Positions 1 through 7,637 of a DNA stretch of 8,257 bases are shown here, piece after piece. The stretch's first letter is position 1, and each line of letters starts with the position of its first letter. Position numbers and translations under genes: made by a program. The notes under the pieces are model-generated. The model did not search any database. It saw only the letters and a program-made list of their open reading frames with translations, and was not told the DNA's origin. Origin of the DNA: JAWVZH01 sp033722295 (GTDB lineage: Bacteria; Bacteroidota; Bacteroidia; Chitinophagales; Saprospiraceae); the NCBI GenBank assembly GCA_033722295.1, contig JAWVZH010000127.1:1-8257 (forward strand), given 5' to 3'.

Positions 1-662
1 ATGGTGGAGCGCCGCGTCTTTATGTTGAGTTGTTTGAGATACGTCACATTCGGAGTGAGATGATGGACAAAGTAAATGTAGCCATCACGAGAGAGGAGTG
101 ATCTGCCGATGTTGGAGGTGATGACATATTTGTCAGTTGAACCTCTTCTCAGTATGGCAAGCTGGTTAGGTTCATCAGTAAGGAAAACCAGGAAGGAGTC
201 CTGGCTGATCCGGTGATAGTATCCGACATTGTTGATTCCCGGAAATAGATCATGTCCGCCATGACTAAGATTCAATGGAAGGGACCACAAGTTCTGATTG
301 CCTGAAGAGTCGACTCGAACCACCATAAAAATGCTGTCTTCCGGAAAAATTGTTGGTGAATACTCTGATGTCAGCCTCGTTGATGTCAGGTAAGTGTAGG
401 ATCTGTTGTTGAGGTTATAAAAGCAAATATCTGTTTGCTCGTGCCCTGCTTTGGAAATTGTCATGGCATATCCATCCGCATGCAGAAAGGGCTGATTGTT
501 ATATCCGCCCAGATTATTTGCAGATAAAAAATGAACTTCATCGAAGGTCAGAGAACTATCAGATATAGCATTGATATCTATGCCCCATAACTCGGTCTCT
601 GGCAACTGAGCAAGGCCAAAATTGGTCATTAATACAAGCAAAATACTGATCGCTCCTTTCAC
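1..662 (-). CDS. Secreted TolB/WD40-like beta-propeller protein, C-terminus cut off by window edge
   Basis: An open frame of 220 codons runs leftwards off the window, so only the N-terminal part is present. A TAG lies two codons before the GTG at 660-662, so this GTG is the first usable start; the next is ATG at codon 12. GTG is preferred because it gives a full signal peptide: a lysine, then hydrophobic residues 4-17 ending LAQ near residue 19. The rest is rich in short beta strands with propeller-type repeats, such as NNQPFLHADGYAMTI (55-69), EYSPTIFPEDSIFMVVR (100-116) and SNIGRSLLSRDGYIYFVH (183-200), resembling TolB/WD40-like PD40 repeats. I recall Bacteroidota proteins of about 300 residues with equivalent SPT..PDG and SNIGRSL blocks, mostly unnamed. 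It is probably periplasmic or surface-exposed, with unknown ligand. Family-level call is fairly secure; function is not. Confidence 0.72.
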   Translation of the reverse strand, partial: MKGAISILLVLMTNFGLAQLPETELWGIDINAISDSSLTFDEVHFLSANNLGGYNNQPFLHADGYAMTISKAGHEQTDICFYNLNNRSYTYLTSTRLTSEYSPTIFPEDSIFMVVRVDSSGNQNLWSLPLNLSHGGHDLFPGINNVGYYHRISQDSFLVFLTDEPNQLAILRRGSTDKYVITSNIGRSLLSRDGYIYFVHHLTPNVTYLKQLNIKTRRST

Positions 663-676
663 TCTCTAATGATAAT

Positions 677-704
677 GAAAAGCCCTTAGTTATCAAAGAG
701 GGCT
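677..704 (-). terminator. Weak intrinsic terminator-like hairpin after lepB
   Basis: On the minus strand a 6-bp perfect stem, AGCCCT (699-704) with AGGGCT (681-686), closes a 12-nt loop and is followed by a short T run broken by C (TTTTC, 677-681). It lies 131 bp past the lepB stop and just before the propeller gene. The stem is short and the T tract poor, so it may be a partial terminator or chance. If real, it separates lepB transcription from the propeller gene. Confidence 0.35.
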
Positions 705-781
705 CTGGTCCAGTGGGCAGATTAACAATATAAATCGATTCCCGGATTCTAAACCGACATCAATGGTCGATAAAGAGTTTT

Positions 782-830
782 TGTTTATTGTTTATCGTCC
801 ATTGTCTATAGTCCATGATCCATTCTCCAT
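782..830. repeat. Degenerate 7-bp tandem repeat, seven units, next to the lepB stop
   Basis: Seven contiguous units of exactly 7 bp are visible. Read on the minus strand, every unit fits ATRRANN; position 6 is C in five of seven. On the plus strand the units end at 788, 795, 802, 809, 816, 823 and 830; the first two are identical (TGTTTAT), and the others end in CCAT or CTAT. The array begins 4 bp past the lepB stop codon (835-837) and lies in its 3' untranslated region. The exact phase over 49 bp makes chance unlikely. No function can be read from it. Confidence 0.8.
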
Positions 831-834
831 TCCC

Positions 835-2412
835 CTACATCTTATTGGCTGAAGTGAAGATCCTGCCCCAGTTTATTCCGTTACCGATATTGCCGTTCTT
901 GGTAGAGAACCAAATGAACAATGGTTTGCCTACAACGTGATCATGGGGTACATAACCCCAGGCGCGGGAGTCTTCCGAATTGTGTCGGTTGTCACCCATG
1001 GCCCAATAATAATCCTGTTCGAAGGTATAAGTGTTTCTTTCCTCACCATCGATATATATCTTGTCATTTTTGATCTCCAGGTCATGACCTTCATAGACCT
1101 GTATGACCCTTTTGTACATGGAGATATTGGACATGTCGATCGGTACTGTACTGCCTTTCTTCGGAATATAGACAGGCCCATAATTATCATTGGTCCATCC
1201 GGGGTAGTTGACCGGATCGTGTGGGAACAGATCTCTGGCAGGTAATTGAAAGAACTCCACTTTCGCACCCGACTCTTTTACCAGATCAGCCTGGTCAGGA
1301 GTCATGAAGTATATCCCGGCTTGCGGATTACCTTCGGCCACGTTGACACCCCATTCCTCGAGTTTTCGCACATTGAATCCGCCGGGGGCAATGATCTTGT
1401 AGAGAAACTGGATTTCGGAAGGATTCTCTATCGGCTTTCCGTTGATATGTACCTGTCTGTTTATTATCTGAAGCGTATCGCCAGGTACACCGATGCATCG
1501 CTTGATGTAGTGATCCTTTTTATCCAATGGCCTCGTGACGTAATCCTTGTTTTGCACCAATTTTCTGAGATATGGATCCTGGTTGACGAGGCTCGGATCC
1601 CTTCTTATTTGCCCAACGGCCCATGACCTGCTGGGAGTGATATAAACACTGTCACCCACCGGCCAGTTGAAAACGATTGGTTCGTTGCGGTCGATCTCCT
1701 CAATTGCAGGCAGACGGTAGTATGGCAGGTTTGGTTTTTCGAGATAGGATTCGGTTCCAAGGACAGGGATCCTGTTGTGGAGTAGTGGTACCATTGCCAC
1801 AGTCATCGGTGTGCGGATGCCATAGTGGGCCTTGCTTACAAATAAAAAATCTCCGACAAGGAGTGATCCCTCCATGGAGGGCGTCGGGATGACGTAGGCT
1901 TCAATTAGGAACATTCTAATGAAGGCCGCCGCAAAAACCGCAAAAACTATCGATTCTACCCATTCACGTCCGGAGGATTTGCTGTAAGGATCTTTATTCT
2001 GAAGTTTCTGAGCTTTATACTTGTCGCCTGACTCGATGGCCTCTTTGATCTGTTGTTTATAGCCATGCTCCATTTCCAGGATAGGGCCTACATATTTTTC
2101 ATCATCATTAAATGCCAGTTGAAAGAATATAATTGGCGCATAGATGACAGCCAGGGCGCTGTCCGAGAATTTCAGCCTGTGGAACGACCTGACCAGGTCG
2201 ACGGCCATGCCGCAATAGATAAATATGTTAACGATCGGAAATAGCAGCCATAATGCATAGGTTTTCTTGCGTCCGATCTTCTCTGCCCATAGCGCAAAAT
2301 TCCAGCCCGGCACGAGTCCTTTCCATCCTTCTATGTCCATCTTGGGAAAAAGAAAGTATAGGCTTATACTCAGCAGAATGTAGCTGATGATCAAAAATAT
2401 GAGAATAGTCAA
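835..2412 (-). CDS. lepB: Signal peptidase I (leader peptidase), Bacteroidota type
   Basis: Membrane serine protease that removes signal peptides from exported preproteins on the outer face of the inner membrane. All S26 family landmarks are present in 525 residues. The nucleophile is Ser179 in PTPSMEGSLLVGD, the general base is Lys304 in HYIKRCIGVPGD, and box E is GDNRHNSEDSR (473-483). Hydrophobic segments lie at 1-22, about 52-72, 86-101 and 153-175, the last being the anchor before the catalytic serine. The extra N-terminal membrane domain (W..LVPGWN near 30-38, FPIVNIF near 58-64) matches Bacteroidota homologues. Between boxes D and E sits an insert of about 100 residues (338-440), making it much longer than short Gram-positive enzymes. 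The start is TTG at 2410-2412: an in-frame TAA lies four codons upstream, the next in-frame ATG is codon 25, and the first membrane segment would be lost from there. A promoter match 23 bp upstream supports TTG. Confidence 0.96.
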   Translation of the reverse strand: MTILIFLIISYILLSISLYFLFPKMDIEGWKGLVPGWNFALWAEKIGRKKTYALWLLFPIVNIFIYCGMAVDLVRSFHRLKFSDSALAVIYAPIIFFQLAFNDDEKYVGPILEMEHGYKQQIKEAIESGDKYKAQKLQNKDPYSKSSGREWVESIVFAVFAAAFIRMFLIEAYVIPTPSMEGSLLVGDFLFVSKAHYGIRTPMTVAMVPLLHNRIPVLGTESYLEKPNLPYYRLPAIEEIDRNEPIVFNWPVGDSVYITPSRSWAVGQIRRDPSLVNQDPYLRKLVQNKDYVTRPLDKKDHYIKRCIGVPGDTLQIINRQVHINGKPIENPSEIQFLYKIIAPGGFNVRKLEEWGVNVAEGNPQAGIYFMTPDQADLVKESGAKVEFFQLPARDLFPHDPVNYPGWTNDNYGPVYIPKKGSTVPIDMSNISMYKRVIQVYEGHDLEIKNDKIYIDGEERNTYTFEQDYYWAMGDNRHNSEDSRAWGYVPHDHVVGKPLFIWFSTKNGNIGNGINWGRIFTSANKM

Positions 2413-2434
2413 ATCAGAAATCTTTTAATTGCGA

Positions 2435-2442
2435 CAAAGATA
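2435..2442 (-). promoter_or_regulatory. Probable Bacteroidota -7 promoter element for lepB
   Basis: The minus strand reads TATCTTTG, a perfect match to the Bacteroidota primary-sigma -7 consensus TAnnTTTG, in the 94-bp gap between the AAA+ ATPase gene and lepB. Transcription would start a few bases downstream and give a leader of roughly 15 nt before the TTG start at 2412. No convincing -33 TTG was found at the usual spacing; the nearest is about 11 bp upstream, which is too close. It suggests that lepB can be transcribed separately from the AAA+/VWA pair. Confidence 0.5.
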
Positions 2443-2506
2443 TATGAAATGACCAATGCGCCTTTTTTATTTTGGATAAAAGCTATTTATACATCGATAA
2501 AGGTGC

Positions 2507-3970
2507 TCAATTCAGATCTTCCCACATATTGGCCAGAGGATCCTCGTAACTCACCTTGTTGTCAATGACATTGCGGTTGAGCACCTGCTTGGAAGCGAGA
2601 CCATTAAGGATCAATTCTTTGAAAAGCGATTGATCTTCCTTTTCGATGTTGGCCGATTCGATCAGCTTGTCCAGACCTTTTACCTTGTTCAGTATTTGTT
2701 CATAATCGGATTGCTTCATGTCGTTGGTAAGATCGACCGTGTTCCCTCCCTGGAAATAGGCCCTAATGACACCGTAAGGATCGTTCTCATCTGATTTAAC
2801 TTTTTCCGGATCTTTGAAGTAACCTTCGAAGGCTACTTCTATGGCTTCCTGAATAAATGAAAGTGCAACGGATTCAGGGCCTTCTTCTTCTCCCTCGTAT
2901 ACGAGTTCTACCTTACCGGTGATCGACGGTATGACACCCCAAAGATCTGTGAGACGGGCAGAACCCTTCTTCTCTTTGTTGATCAGCATGCGCCTTTCAA
3001 CAGTGGAAACCAGATTTTCAAGAGCGCTGATGCCCAGACGAGCAGAAACCCCGCTTTTGACATCTGTAAATTCACTGGACCGGGCAATTTCTACTATGTT
3101 CTGAATGATCACTTTGATCAAAGGTGAGATATGTATCGATTTTTGATCTTCACTGATCGATGCCTCTTGTTCTGTGATCGCCATTCCCACTACCGGGTCT
3201 TCCGGATAATGTGTCAGGATCTGACTCTCGATCCGATCCTTGAGCGGCGTGATTATGCTTCCCCGGTTGGTATAATCTTCGGGATTCGCGGTAAAGACGA
3301 ATTCTATATCCAGCGGTAGCCGTATGTGAAATCCACGGATCTGAAGATCTCCCTCCTGAAGGATATTGAAAAGCGCCACCTGTATCCGGGGCTGCAGATC
3401 GGGAAGCTCATTGATCACAAAGATGCCACGGTGAGCCCTTGGTATCAGACCAAAGTGCATGACGCGTTCGTCGCTGTAGGCCAGCTTCAGATTCGCGGCT
3501 TTTATTGGATCGATATCACCGATAAGATCGGCAACCGTAACATCAGGTGTAGCGAGCTTTTCAACGTATCTCTCATCCCGGTGTATCCAGTCCACGGGGG
3601 TGTCATCTCCAAGTTCCGCGATCTGTGTTCTGGCGGCCTTTGATATCGGGGCCAGTGGATCGTCATTGATCTCCGAACCTCGGACAATAGGAATAAATTC
3701 ATCCATCAATTGAACCATCAATCTGGCGATCCTGGTCTTGGCCTGTCCGCGTAAGCCGAGAAGAAGAATATTGTGTTGGGACAATAAGGCTCTCTGGATG
3801 TCAGGAATAACAGTTGTATCGTATCCAAGTATAGGCTCAAAAACATTTTGCCCTCCCTCAAGGGCCGCTTTAAGATTCTGCCTTATCTCCTCCTTGACCG
3901 ATCGTGGTTCGTAACCGCTCTCCTTCAACTGGCCAAGGTTTTTTATTTTTTCGTGCTTTAAGTTCTGCAT
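2507..3970 (-). CDS. MoxR/magnesium-chelatase-like AAA+ ATPase, partner of the upstream VWA protein
   Basis: A 487-residue AAA+ ATPase related to the magnesium chelatase I subunit and MoxR proteins, which form ATP-driven rings that remodel or load metal into client proteins. Walker A is GLRGQAKT (72-79), Walker B is IFVINE (183-188), sensor 1 is the asparagine of FTANPEDYTNRG (226-237), and the likely arginine finger is Arg246 in TPLKDRIESQ. Walker B has Asn187 where Asp is usual; the catalytic Glu188 is kept. The N-terminal block (LKESGYEPRSVKEEIRQNL, 15-33) and the SEINDDPL and HRDERYVEKLATPD stretches match, from memory, a conserved family annotated 'magnesium chelatase' in actinobacteria (Rv0958 type). 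The C-terminal 200 residues are mostly helical and acidic. The ATG at 3968-3970 lies 11 bp after the VWA stop, so the two genes are almost certainly co-transcribed. A chlorophyll role is unlikely because no pigment genes are nearby. The client protein is unknown. Confidence 0.9.
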   Translation of the reverse strand: MQNLKHEKIKNLGQLKESGYEPRSVKEEIRQNLKAALEGGQNVFEPILGYDTTVIPDIQRALLSQHNILLLGLRGQAKTRIARLMVQLMDEFIPIVRGSEINDDPLAPISKAARTQIAELGDDTPVDWIHRDERYVEKLATPDVTVADLIGDIDPIKAANLKLAYSDERVMHFGLIPRAHRGIFVINELPDLQPRIQVALFNILQEGDLQIRGFHIRLPLDIEFVFTANPEDYTNRGSIITPLKDRIESQILTHYPEDPVVGMAITEQEASISEDQKSIHISPLIKVIIQNIVEIARSSEFTDVKSGVSARLGISALENLVSTVERRMLINKEKKGSARLTDLWGVIPSITGKVELVYEGEEEGPESVALSFIQEAIEVAFEGYFKDPEKVKSDENDPYGVIRAYFQGGNTVDLTNDMKQSDYEQILNKVKGLDKLIESANIEKEDQSLFKELILNGLASKQVLNRNVIDNKVSYEDPLANMWEDLN

Positions 3971-3981
3971 ATTGACTTCAA

Positions 3982-5073
3982 CTACCTTTTTCGTTTTCGC
4001 TTGCTGTTTTTATAATCCATAAATATGAACTCTCCCAGTCCGCCGAGAGTGCTATAAAATGCTTTGCCATTATTGGCTTTGGTAAAGGCATCGACAAACT
4101 GCACCAAATAGGGGTCCCGGGCGATCATAAATGTGGTGATCGGAATGTCCTGCTTTCGACACTTTACCGCCAGAGCCAGGGTACGATTGATGATCTGGCG
4201 GTCCAGGCCAAAGCTGTTCTGGTAATACTTTTTTCCTTTTTTAATGCACGTGGGCTTACCGTCCGTGATCATGAATATCTGTCGATTCTGATTCTTTCTC
4301 TTTCTCAGGATATTCATGGCGAGTTCCAGCCCTGAAACCGTGTTAGTATGATAAGGCCCTACTTCCAGGTAAGGCAGATCCTTGATCTTGACCTCCCATG
4401 CTTCGTTCCCAAATACGATAACATCCAGGGTATCTTTCGGGTATCTGGTCATGATGAGTTCAGCCAGAGCCATGGCTACCTTTTTTGCCGGAGTTATTCG
4501 GTCTTCTCCATACAAGATCATACTGTGTGAAATGTCGATCATCAAAACAGTACTCGTCCTGGTCTGATATTGTGTTTCACGGATGAGAAGATCTTTTTCA
4601 TCCAGTTGAAAATCATCTACGCCATGATTGATCTGGGCATTCCTGATCGTCTCGGAGATGGCCAGATTATCCATCTGGTCCCCGAACTCATAATTCCTGA
4701 GATCTGCATTTCTTTCATCTCCCTGACCATCAAATCTTGTATTATGTGATCCTTTACCTGACTTTCTCAGCTGATCGAAGATCTCGTCCAGAGCATTTTG
4801 TCTTAAAGCACGTTCCATTTTGGTCGTTGCGCTCATCAGACTCCTGTCTCTTTCGATCCAACCCATTTTTTCAAGGTCCTTGATGAAATCAGCGATCCCA
4901 TAATCTTCCGATGTCAGATCATGTTCCTTGTCGATCTCTGTCAACCAGGACAGGGCTTCTTCAACATTTCCATTGGTGTGAACAAGGATCTCCTGAAAGA
5001 CCCTGAGCAGATCCTCGAAAGGGGAATCCCCCTTATCATTCGGAATATATTTTGAAAAACGCCAACCCCGCAT
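3982..5073 (-). CDS. VWA-domain protein with intact MIDAS site, partner of the AAA+ ATPase
   Basis: A cytoplasmic-looking protein of 363 residues without signal peptide or membrane segment. Residues 1-165 are helical and charged; the rest is a von Willebrand factor A domain. Its metal-ion-dependent adhesion site is complete: DISHS (180-184), the threonine of TNT (243-245), and Asp271 in MITDGKPT. In BchD/CoxE-type partners the VWA domain contacts the AAA+ ring and coordinates Mg2+ to bind clients. The tail is strongly basic (KNSKRKRKR). It is the first gene of a two-gene unit with the ATPase 11 bp downstream. I place the start at ATG 5071-5073 because homologues, as I recall them, begin shortly before a RFSKY-like motif (here residues 4-8). 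An upstream in-frame TTG at 5095-5097 would add eight residues; an in-frame TGA at 5110-5112 limits further extension. The call as a VWA protein is secure; its client is unknown. Confidence 0.9.
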   Translation of the reverse strand: MRGWRFSKYIPNDKGDSPFEDLLRVFQEILVHTNGNVEEALSWLTEIDKEHDLTSEDYGIADFIKDLEKMGWIERDRSLMSATTKMERALRQNALDEIFDQLRKSGKGSHNTRFDGQGDERNADLRNYEFGDQMDNLAISETIRNAQINHGVDDFQLDEKDLLIRETQYQTRTSTVLMIDISHSMILYGEDRITPAKKVAMALAELIMTRYPKDTLDVIVFGNEAWEVKIKDLPYLEVGPYHTNTVSGLELAMNILRKRKNQNRQIFMITDGKPTCIKKGKKYYQNSFGLDRQIINRTLALAVKCRKQDIPITTFMIARDPYLVQFVDAFTKANNGKAFYSTLGGLGEFIFMDYKNSKRKRKR

Positions 5074-5097
5074 CAAAGAGTGAATTTTATCATACAA

Positions 5098-5254
5098 CAG
5101 ACTGGCATCTCAGTTGTTGCGTCGTAATTAATTATCCTGAAAGTTCATGTATTTCAGTGGTCCTGGATGGCCTTACGACAAATCTGTCTGCAGGACGCTA
5201 TTATTCTGATTGGTTCGTTTAAAGTCTGTGTTTCATAAATGTTCCTGAAAACTC
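5098..5254. other. Divergent intergenic region between the VWA gene and the receptor gene
   Basis: This stretch must carry control elements for both outward-facing genes. No open frame or RNA gene was seen. No TAnnTTTG match facing the VWA gene was found. Two interleaved inverted repeats exist: GTCGTAA (5121-5127) with TTACGAC (5173-5179), and GTCCTG (5160-5165) with CAGGAC (5191-5196). One 7-bp pair is expected about once by chance in a region this size, so these are recorded only as possible operator or leader structure. An AT-rich palindrome, TAATTAATTA, sits at 5125-5134. Confidence 0.4.
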
Positions 5255-5262
5255 TACTTTTG
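5255..5262 (+). promoter_or_regulatory. Probable -7 promoter element for the TonB-dependent receptor gene
   Basis: TACTTTTG is a perfect TAnnTTTG match. A TTTC at 5231-5234, 20 bp upstream, is a near match to the -33 TTG element. Transcription would start around 5266-5270. The last base of the element is also the G of a possible GTG start at 5262-5264. That codon would then lie upstream of the transcript start, so translation should begin at ATG 5283, leaving a leader of about 15 nt. Confidence 0.6.
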
Positions 5263-5282
5263 TGACCTTAATAAATCGAGCT

Positions 5283-7532
5283 ATGTCGAGATATCTATAC
5301 CTGACAGTCATTCTTTTGATTTGTACTGTCCAACTCCAGGCACAGGGCATTATTCGGGGAAATATTTTCGACGCCGAAACGGGCGAACCCGTTATTTATG
5401 CCAATGTCTATATCGAGGGGGCCGAGGAAGTTGCGACCACCAATGTCGACGGTTTTTTTACATTGTCCAATATAGCACCCGGACGATATGTCCTGATCAC
5501 GACGTATATCGGATATGATACTTTAAGAACAGAGGTCTCGCTCACTCAGGATCAGATCGTATTCAAGAATTTATATCTGGAACCCTCTTCTGTTGAATTG
5601 ACCACTGTAAGGGTATCCGGAAGGAAGGAACAGGCCCGAACTGAAGTAAGGATATCGACCATTGATATTTCTCCTAAACAAATAGAAACGCTGCCTTCGA
5701 CAGGTGGTGAATCGGACATTGCTCAATACTTGCAGGTCATACCTGGCGTGATCAGTACCGGTTCCCAGGGTGGTCAGATCTACATCAGGGGAGGGGCGCC
5801 CATTCAGAACAAGATCATTATGGATGGCATGACCATCTATAATCCGTTTCACAGTATTGGTTTCTTTTCAGTTTTTGAAACCGAAACGATCAGAAATGTA
5901 GAGGTGCTCACGGGTGGATTTGGAGCGGAGTATGGTGGACGAATGTCTGCGGTTGTGGATATCACTACCCGGGAAGGAAATAGAAAGCGTTTTGGTGGTC
6001 TGGTCTCAGGTAGTCCCTTTCAGGTCAAGGGTTTACTTGAGGGACCGATCGTTCCTTTGACTGAAGATGGAAATTACAGCATTTCATTTCTACTGACCGG
6101 CAAGCATTCCATACTTGAACAAACCTCGCCGAAGCTTTATGATTATGCTATCGTGGACAGTATTGGAAGCTTGCCTTTCAATCACACGGACATTTATGGA
6201 AAGGTGTCTGTAATATCTGACAACGGCAGCAAGTTCGATTTCTTTGGTTTTGATTATAACGATGATGTCAATTACCCGGGAATAGCCCGATATCAATGGG
6301 AAAGTGGGGGAGGTGGCGTCAATTTCAAATTGATCCCGAGTACTTCCAATCTCATAATCAATGGCGTTCTTGCCTATTCTAATTATGATATCATGGAAGA
6401 GATATTCAATGATCAAACCCAGGAATCAGAGCCGAAAGAGAGTAGTATAAGCAACTTCAAGATAGGTCTGGACTTCAGCTATTATGGTGAGAACAATGAA
6501 TTGAATTACGGATTGGAATTCAACGGCTTTTCTACAGACATTGCTTTTTCCAATCCATTTAATATCAGGTTTGACCTGCAGAATAACAACACTGAGGTCA
6601 ACAGTTTTTTCAAATATAAACAGAAGATCGGGGCGTTGATCATCGAGCCCAGCATTCGCTTGATCTATTATGCTTCTCAGGGCCAGTTCTCCCCTGAGCC
6701 GCGTTTGGGTCTGAAGGTCAATGCAACAGATTTCCTGAGATTTAAATTTGCAGGTGGTATTTACTCACAATTACTTACAAGTACTGTAAGCGAAAGAGAT
6801 ATCGTCAATCTTTTTACCGGTTTTCTGACAGGCGATGAATTGCAGAAGGCCTATCACGCCGTTTTTGGAGTCGAGGTCGATCTTGCTCAGGGCATGGAGC
6901 TCAATGTAGAACCTTATTATAAGCGCTATGACAAATTACTTGCACTTAACCGAAACAGGTTGACCGAACGCGATCCAGACTTTATCGAAGAAACCGGCGA
7001 TGCCTACGGCATCGACTTCCTGTTGCGCTATGATGTTGGTAATATATATTTCTGGGGTACCTATTCGCTGGGTTATGTTACGAGAGATGACGGAGAGCAG
7101 GAATATCCTGCTATTTTCGATCGTCGCCACACCGTGAATTTACTGGCGAGCTACAGATTTGGTCCCGACAGGAACTGGGAGGCTGGGGTCCGATGGAATT
7201 TCGGAAGTGGCTTTCGTTTTACCAAGATCCTGGGATATGGTGAGAGACAGGACCATGGTGATCTCGATGGCAATCCGCTAACCGACAATGGCGAGCTGAT
7301 ACCGATTTATTCACGTGATCTCAATCGGGGTGTACTTCCTGACTACCACCGTCTGGACATTACGTTGAAAAAGCGTTTCGAGATCTCCAAGTACACGAAT
7401 ATTGAAGCCAATGTCAGTGTGACCAATGCCTATGATCGGGATAATATCCTTTTTGTCAATCCATTGCGTACTGATGACAAGCTATTTCAATTACCTGTTC
7501 TTCCTAGTGCGGGGTTGAAGGTGGAGTTTTAG
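5283..7532 (+). CDS. TonB-dependent outer-membrane receptor with N-terminal carboxypeptidase-regulatory-like domain
   Basis: A 749-residue outer-membrane active transporter powered by TonB/ExbBD. From ATG 5283 it begins with a clean signal peptide (MSRYLYLTVILLICTVQLQA, cleavage near residue 20-21). A carboxypeptidase-regulatory-like beta-sandwich follows at about 22-103 (GNIFDAETGEPVIYANVYI, NVDGFFTLSNIAPGRY), as in many Bacteroidota receptors. The plug domain spans about 115-230 with IYIRGG (166-171), the NKIIMDGM block (176-183) and TGGFGAEYGGRMSAVVDI (210-227). The remainder is a beta-barrel of about 500 residues ending in phenylalanine (GLKVEF), typical of outer-membrane proteins. No SusD-like gene adjoins it within the window, so it is probably not a SusC glycan importer; the substrate cannot be read from sequence. 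An in-frame GTG at 5262 would add seven residues, but it coincides with the promoter. The next gene on the same strand starts 123 bp downstream. Confidence 0.94.
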   Translation: MSRYLYLTVILLICTVQLQAQGIIRGNIFDAETGEPVIYANVYIEGAEEVATTNVDGFFTLSNIAPGRYVLITTYIGYDTLRTEVSLTQDQIVFKNLYLEPSSVELTTVRVSGRKEQARTEVRISTIDISPKQIETLPSTGGESDIAQYLQVIPGVISTGSQGGQIYIRGGAPIQNKIIMDGMTIYNPFHSIGFFSVFETETIRNVEVLTGGFGAEYGGRMSAVVDITTREGNRKRFGGLVSGSPFQVKGLLEGPIVPLTEDGNYSISFLLTGKHSILEQTSPKLYDYAIVDSIGSLPFNHTDIYGKVSVISDNGSKFDFFGFDYNDDVNYPGIARYQWESGGGGVNFKLIPSTSNLIINGVLAYSNYDIMEEIFNDQTQESEPKESSISNFKIGLDFSYYGENNELNYGLEFNGFSTDIAFSNPFNIRFDLQNNNTEVNSFFKYKQKIGALIIEPSIRLIYYASQGQFSPEPRLGLKVNATDFLRFKFAGGIYSQLLTSTVSERDIVNLFTGFLTGDELQKAYHAVFGVEVDLAQGMELNVEPYYKRYDKLLALNRNRLTERDPDFIEETGDAYGIDFLLRYDVGNIYFWGTYSLGYVTRDDGEQEYPAIFDRRHTVNLLASYRFGPDRNWEAGVRWNFGSGFRFTKILGYGERQDHGDLDGNPLTDNGELIPIYSRDLNRGVLPDYHRLDITLKKRFEISKYTNIEANVSVTNAYDRDNILFVNPLRTDDKLFQLPVLPSAGLKVEF

Positions 7533-7629
7533 GTAGTTTACGATGCGATTCGGGTTGGACTTGGACTGATATTTTTCATTTGCGCGATTTATTAGTAATT
7601 TTATTAGACCCCTCCTGAAAATGTACCTG

Positions 7630-7637
7630 TAGATTTT
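7630..7637 (+). promoter_or_regulatory. Possible weak -7 element before the LpxR-like gene
   Basis: TAGATTTT matches TAnnTTTG at all but the last base and lies 18 bp before the ATG at 7656, a spacing similar to the two better promoters in this window. No -33 element was found, and no terminator hairpin was seen between the receptor stop and here. The LpxR-like gene may instead be read through from the receptor gene. Confidence 0.2.

Noticed and set aside
937..1626. Plus-strand open frames of about 100-126 codons inside lepB
   Set aside because: They lie antisense to a full-length lepB with all catalytic motifs and show no recognisable domains; they are shadow frames.
3326..3643. Plus-strand open frame of 105 codons within the AAA+ gene, and other short antisense frames there
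   Set aside because: Its opposite strand encodes conserved ATPase motifs; the frame has no signal peptide or family match.
2507..5073. Bacteriochlorophyll magnesium chelatase I/D subunits
   Set aside because: The proteins belong to the broader chelatase-like AAA+/VWA superfamily, the VWA protein lacks an AAA domain of the BchD kind, and no pigment synthesis genes are present.
5121..5196. Interleaved inverted repeats in the divergent gap, pseudoknot-like in layout
   Set aside because: The arms are only 6-7 bp with loops of 25-45 nt, near chance expectation for the region; not enough to call a riboswitch or operator.
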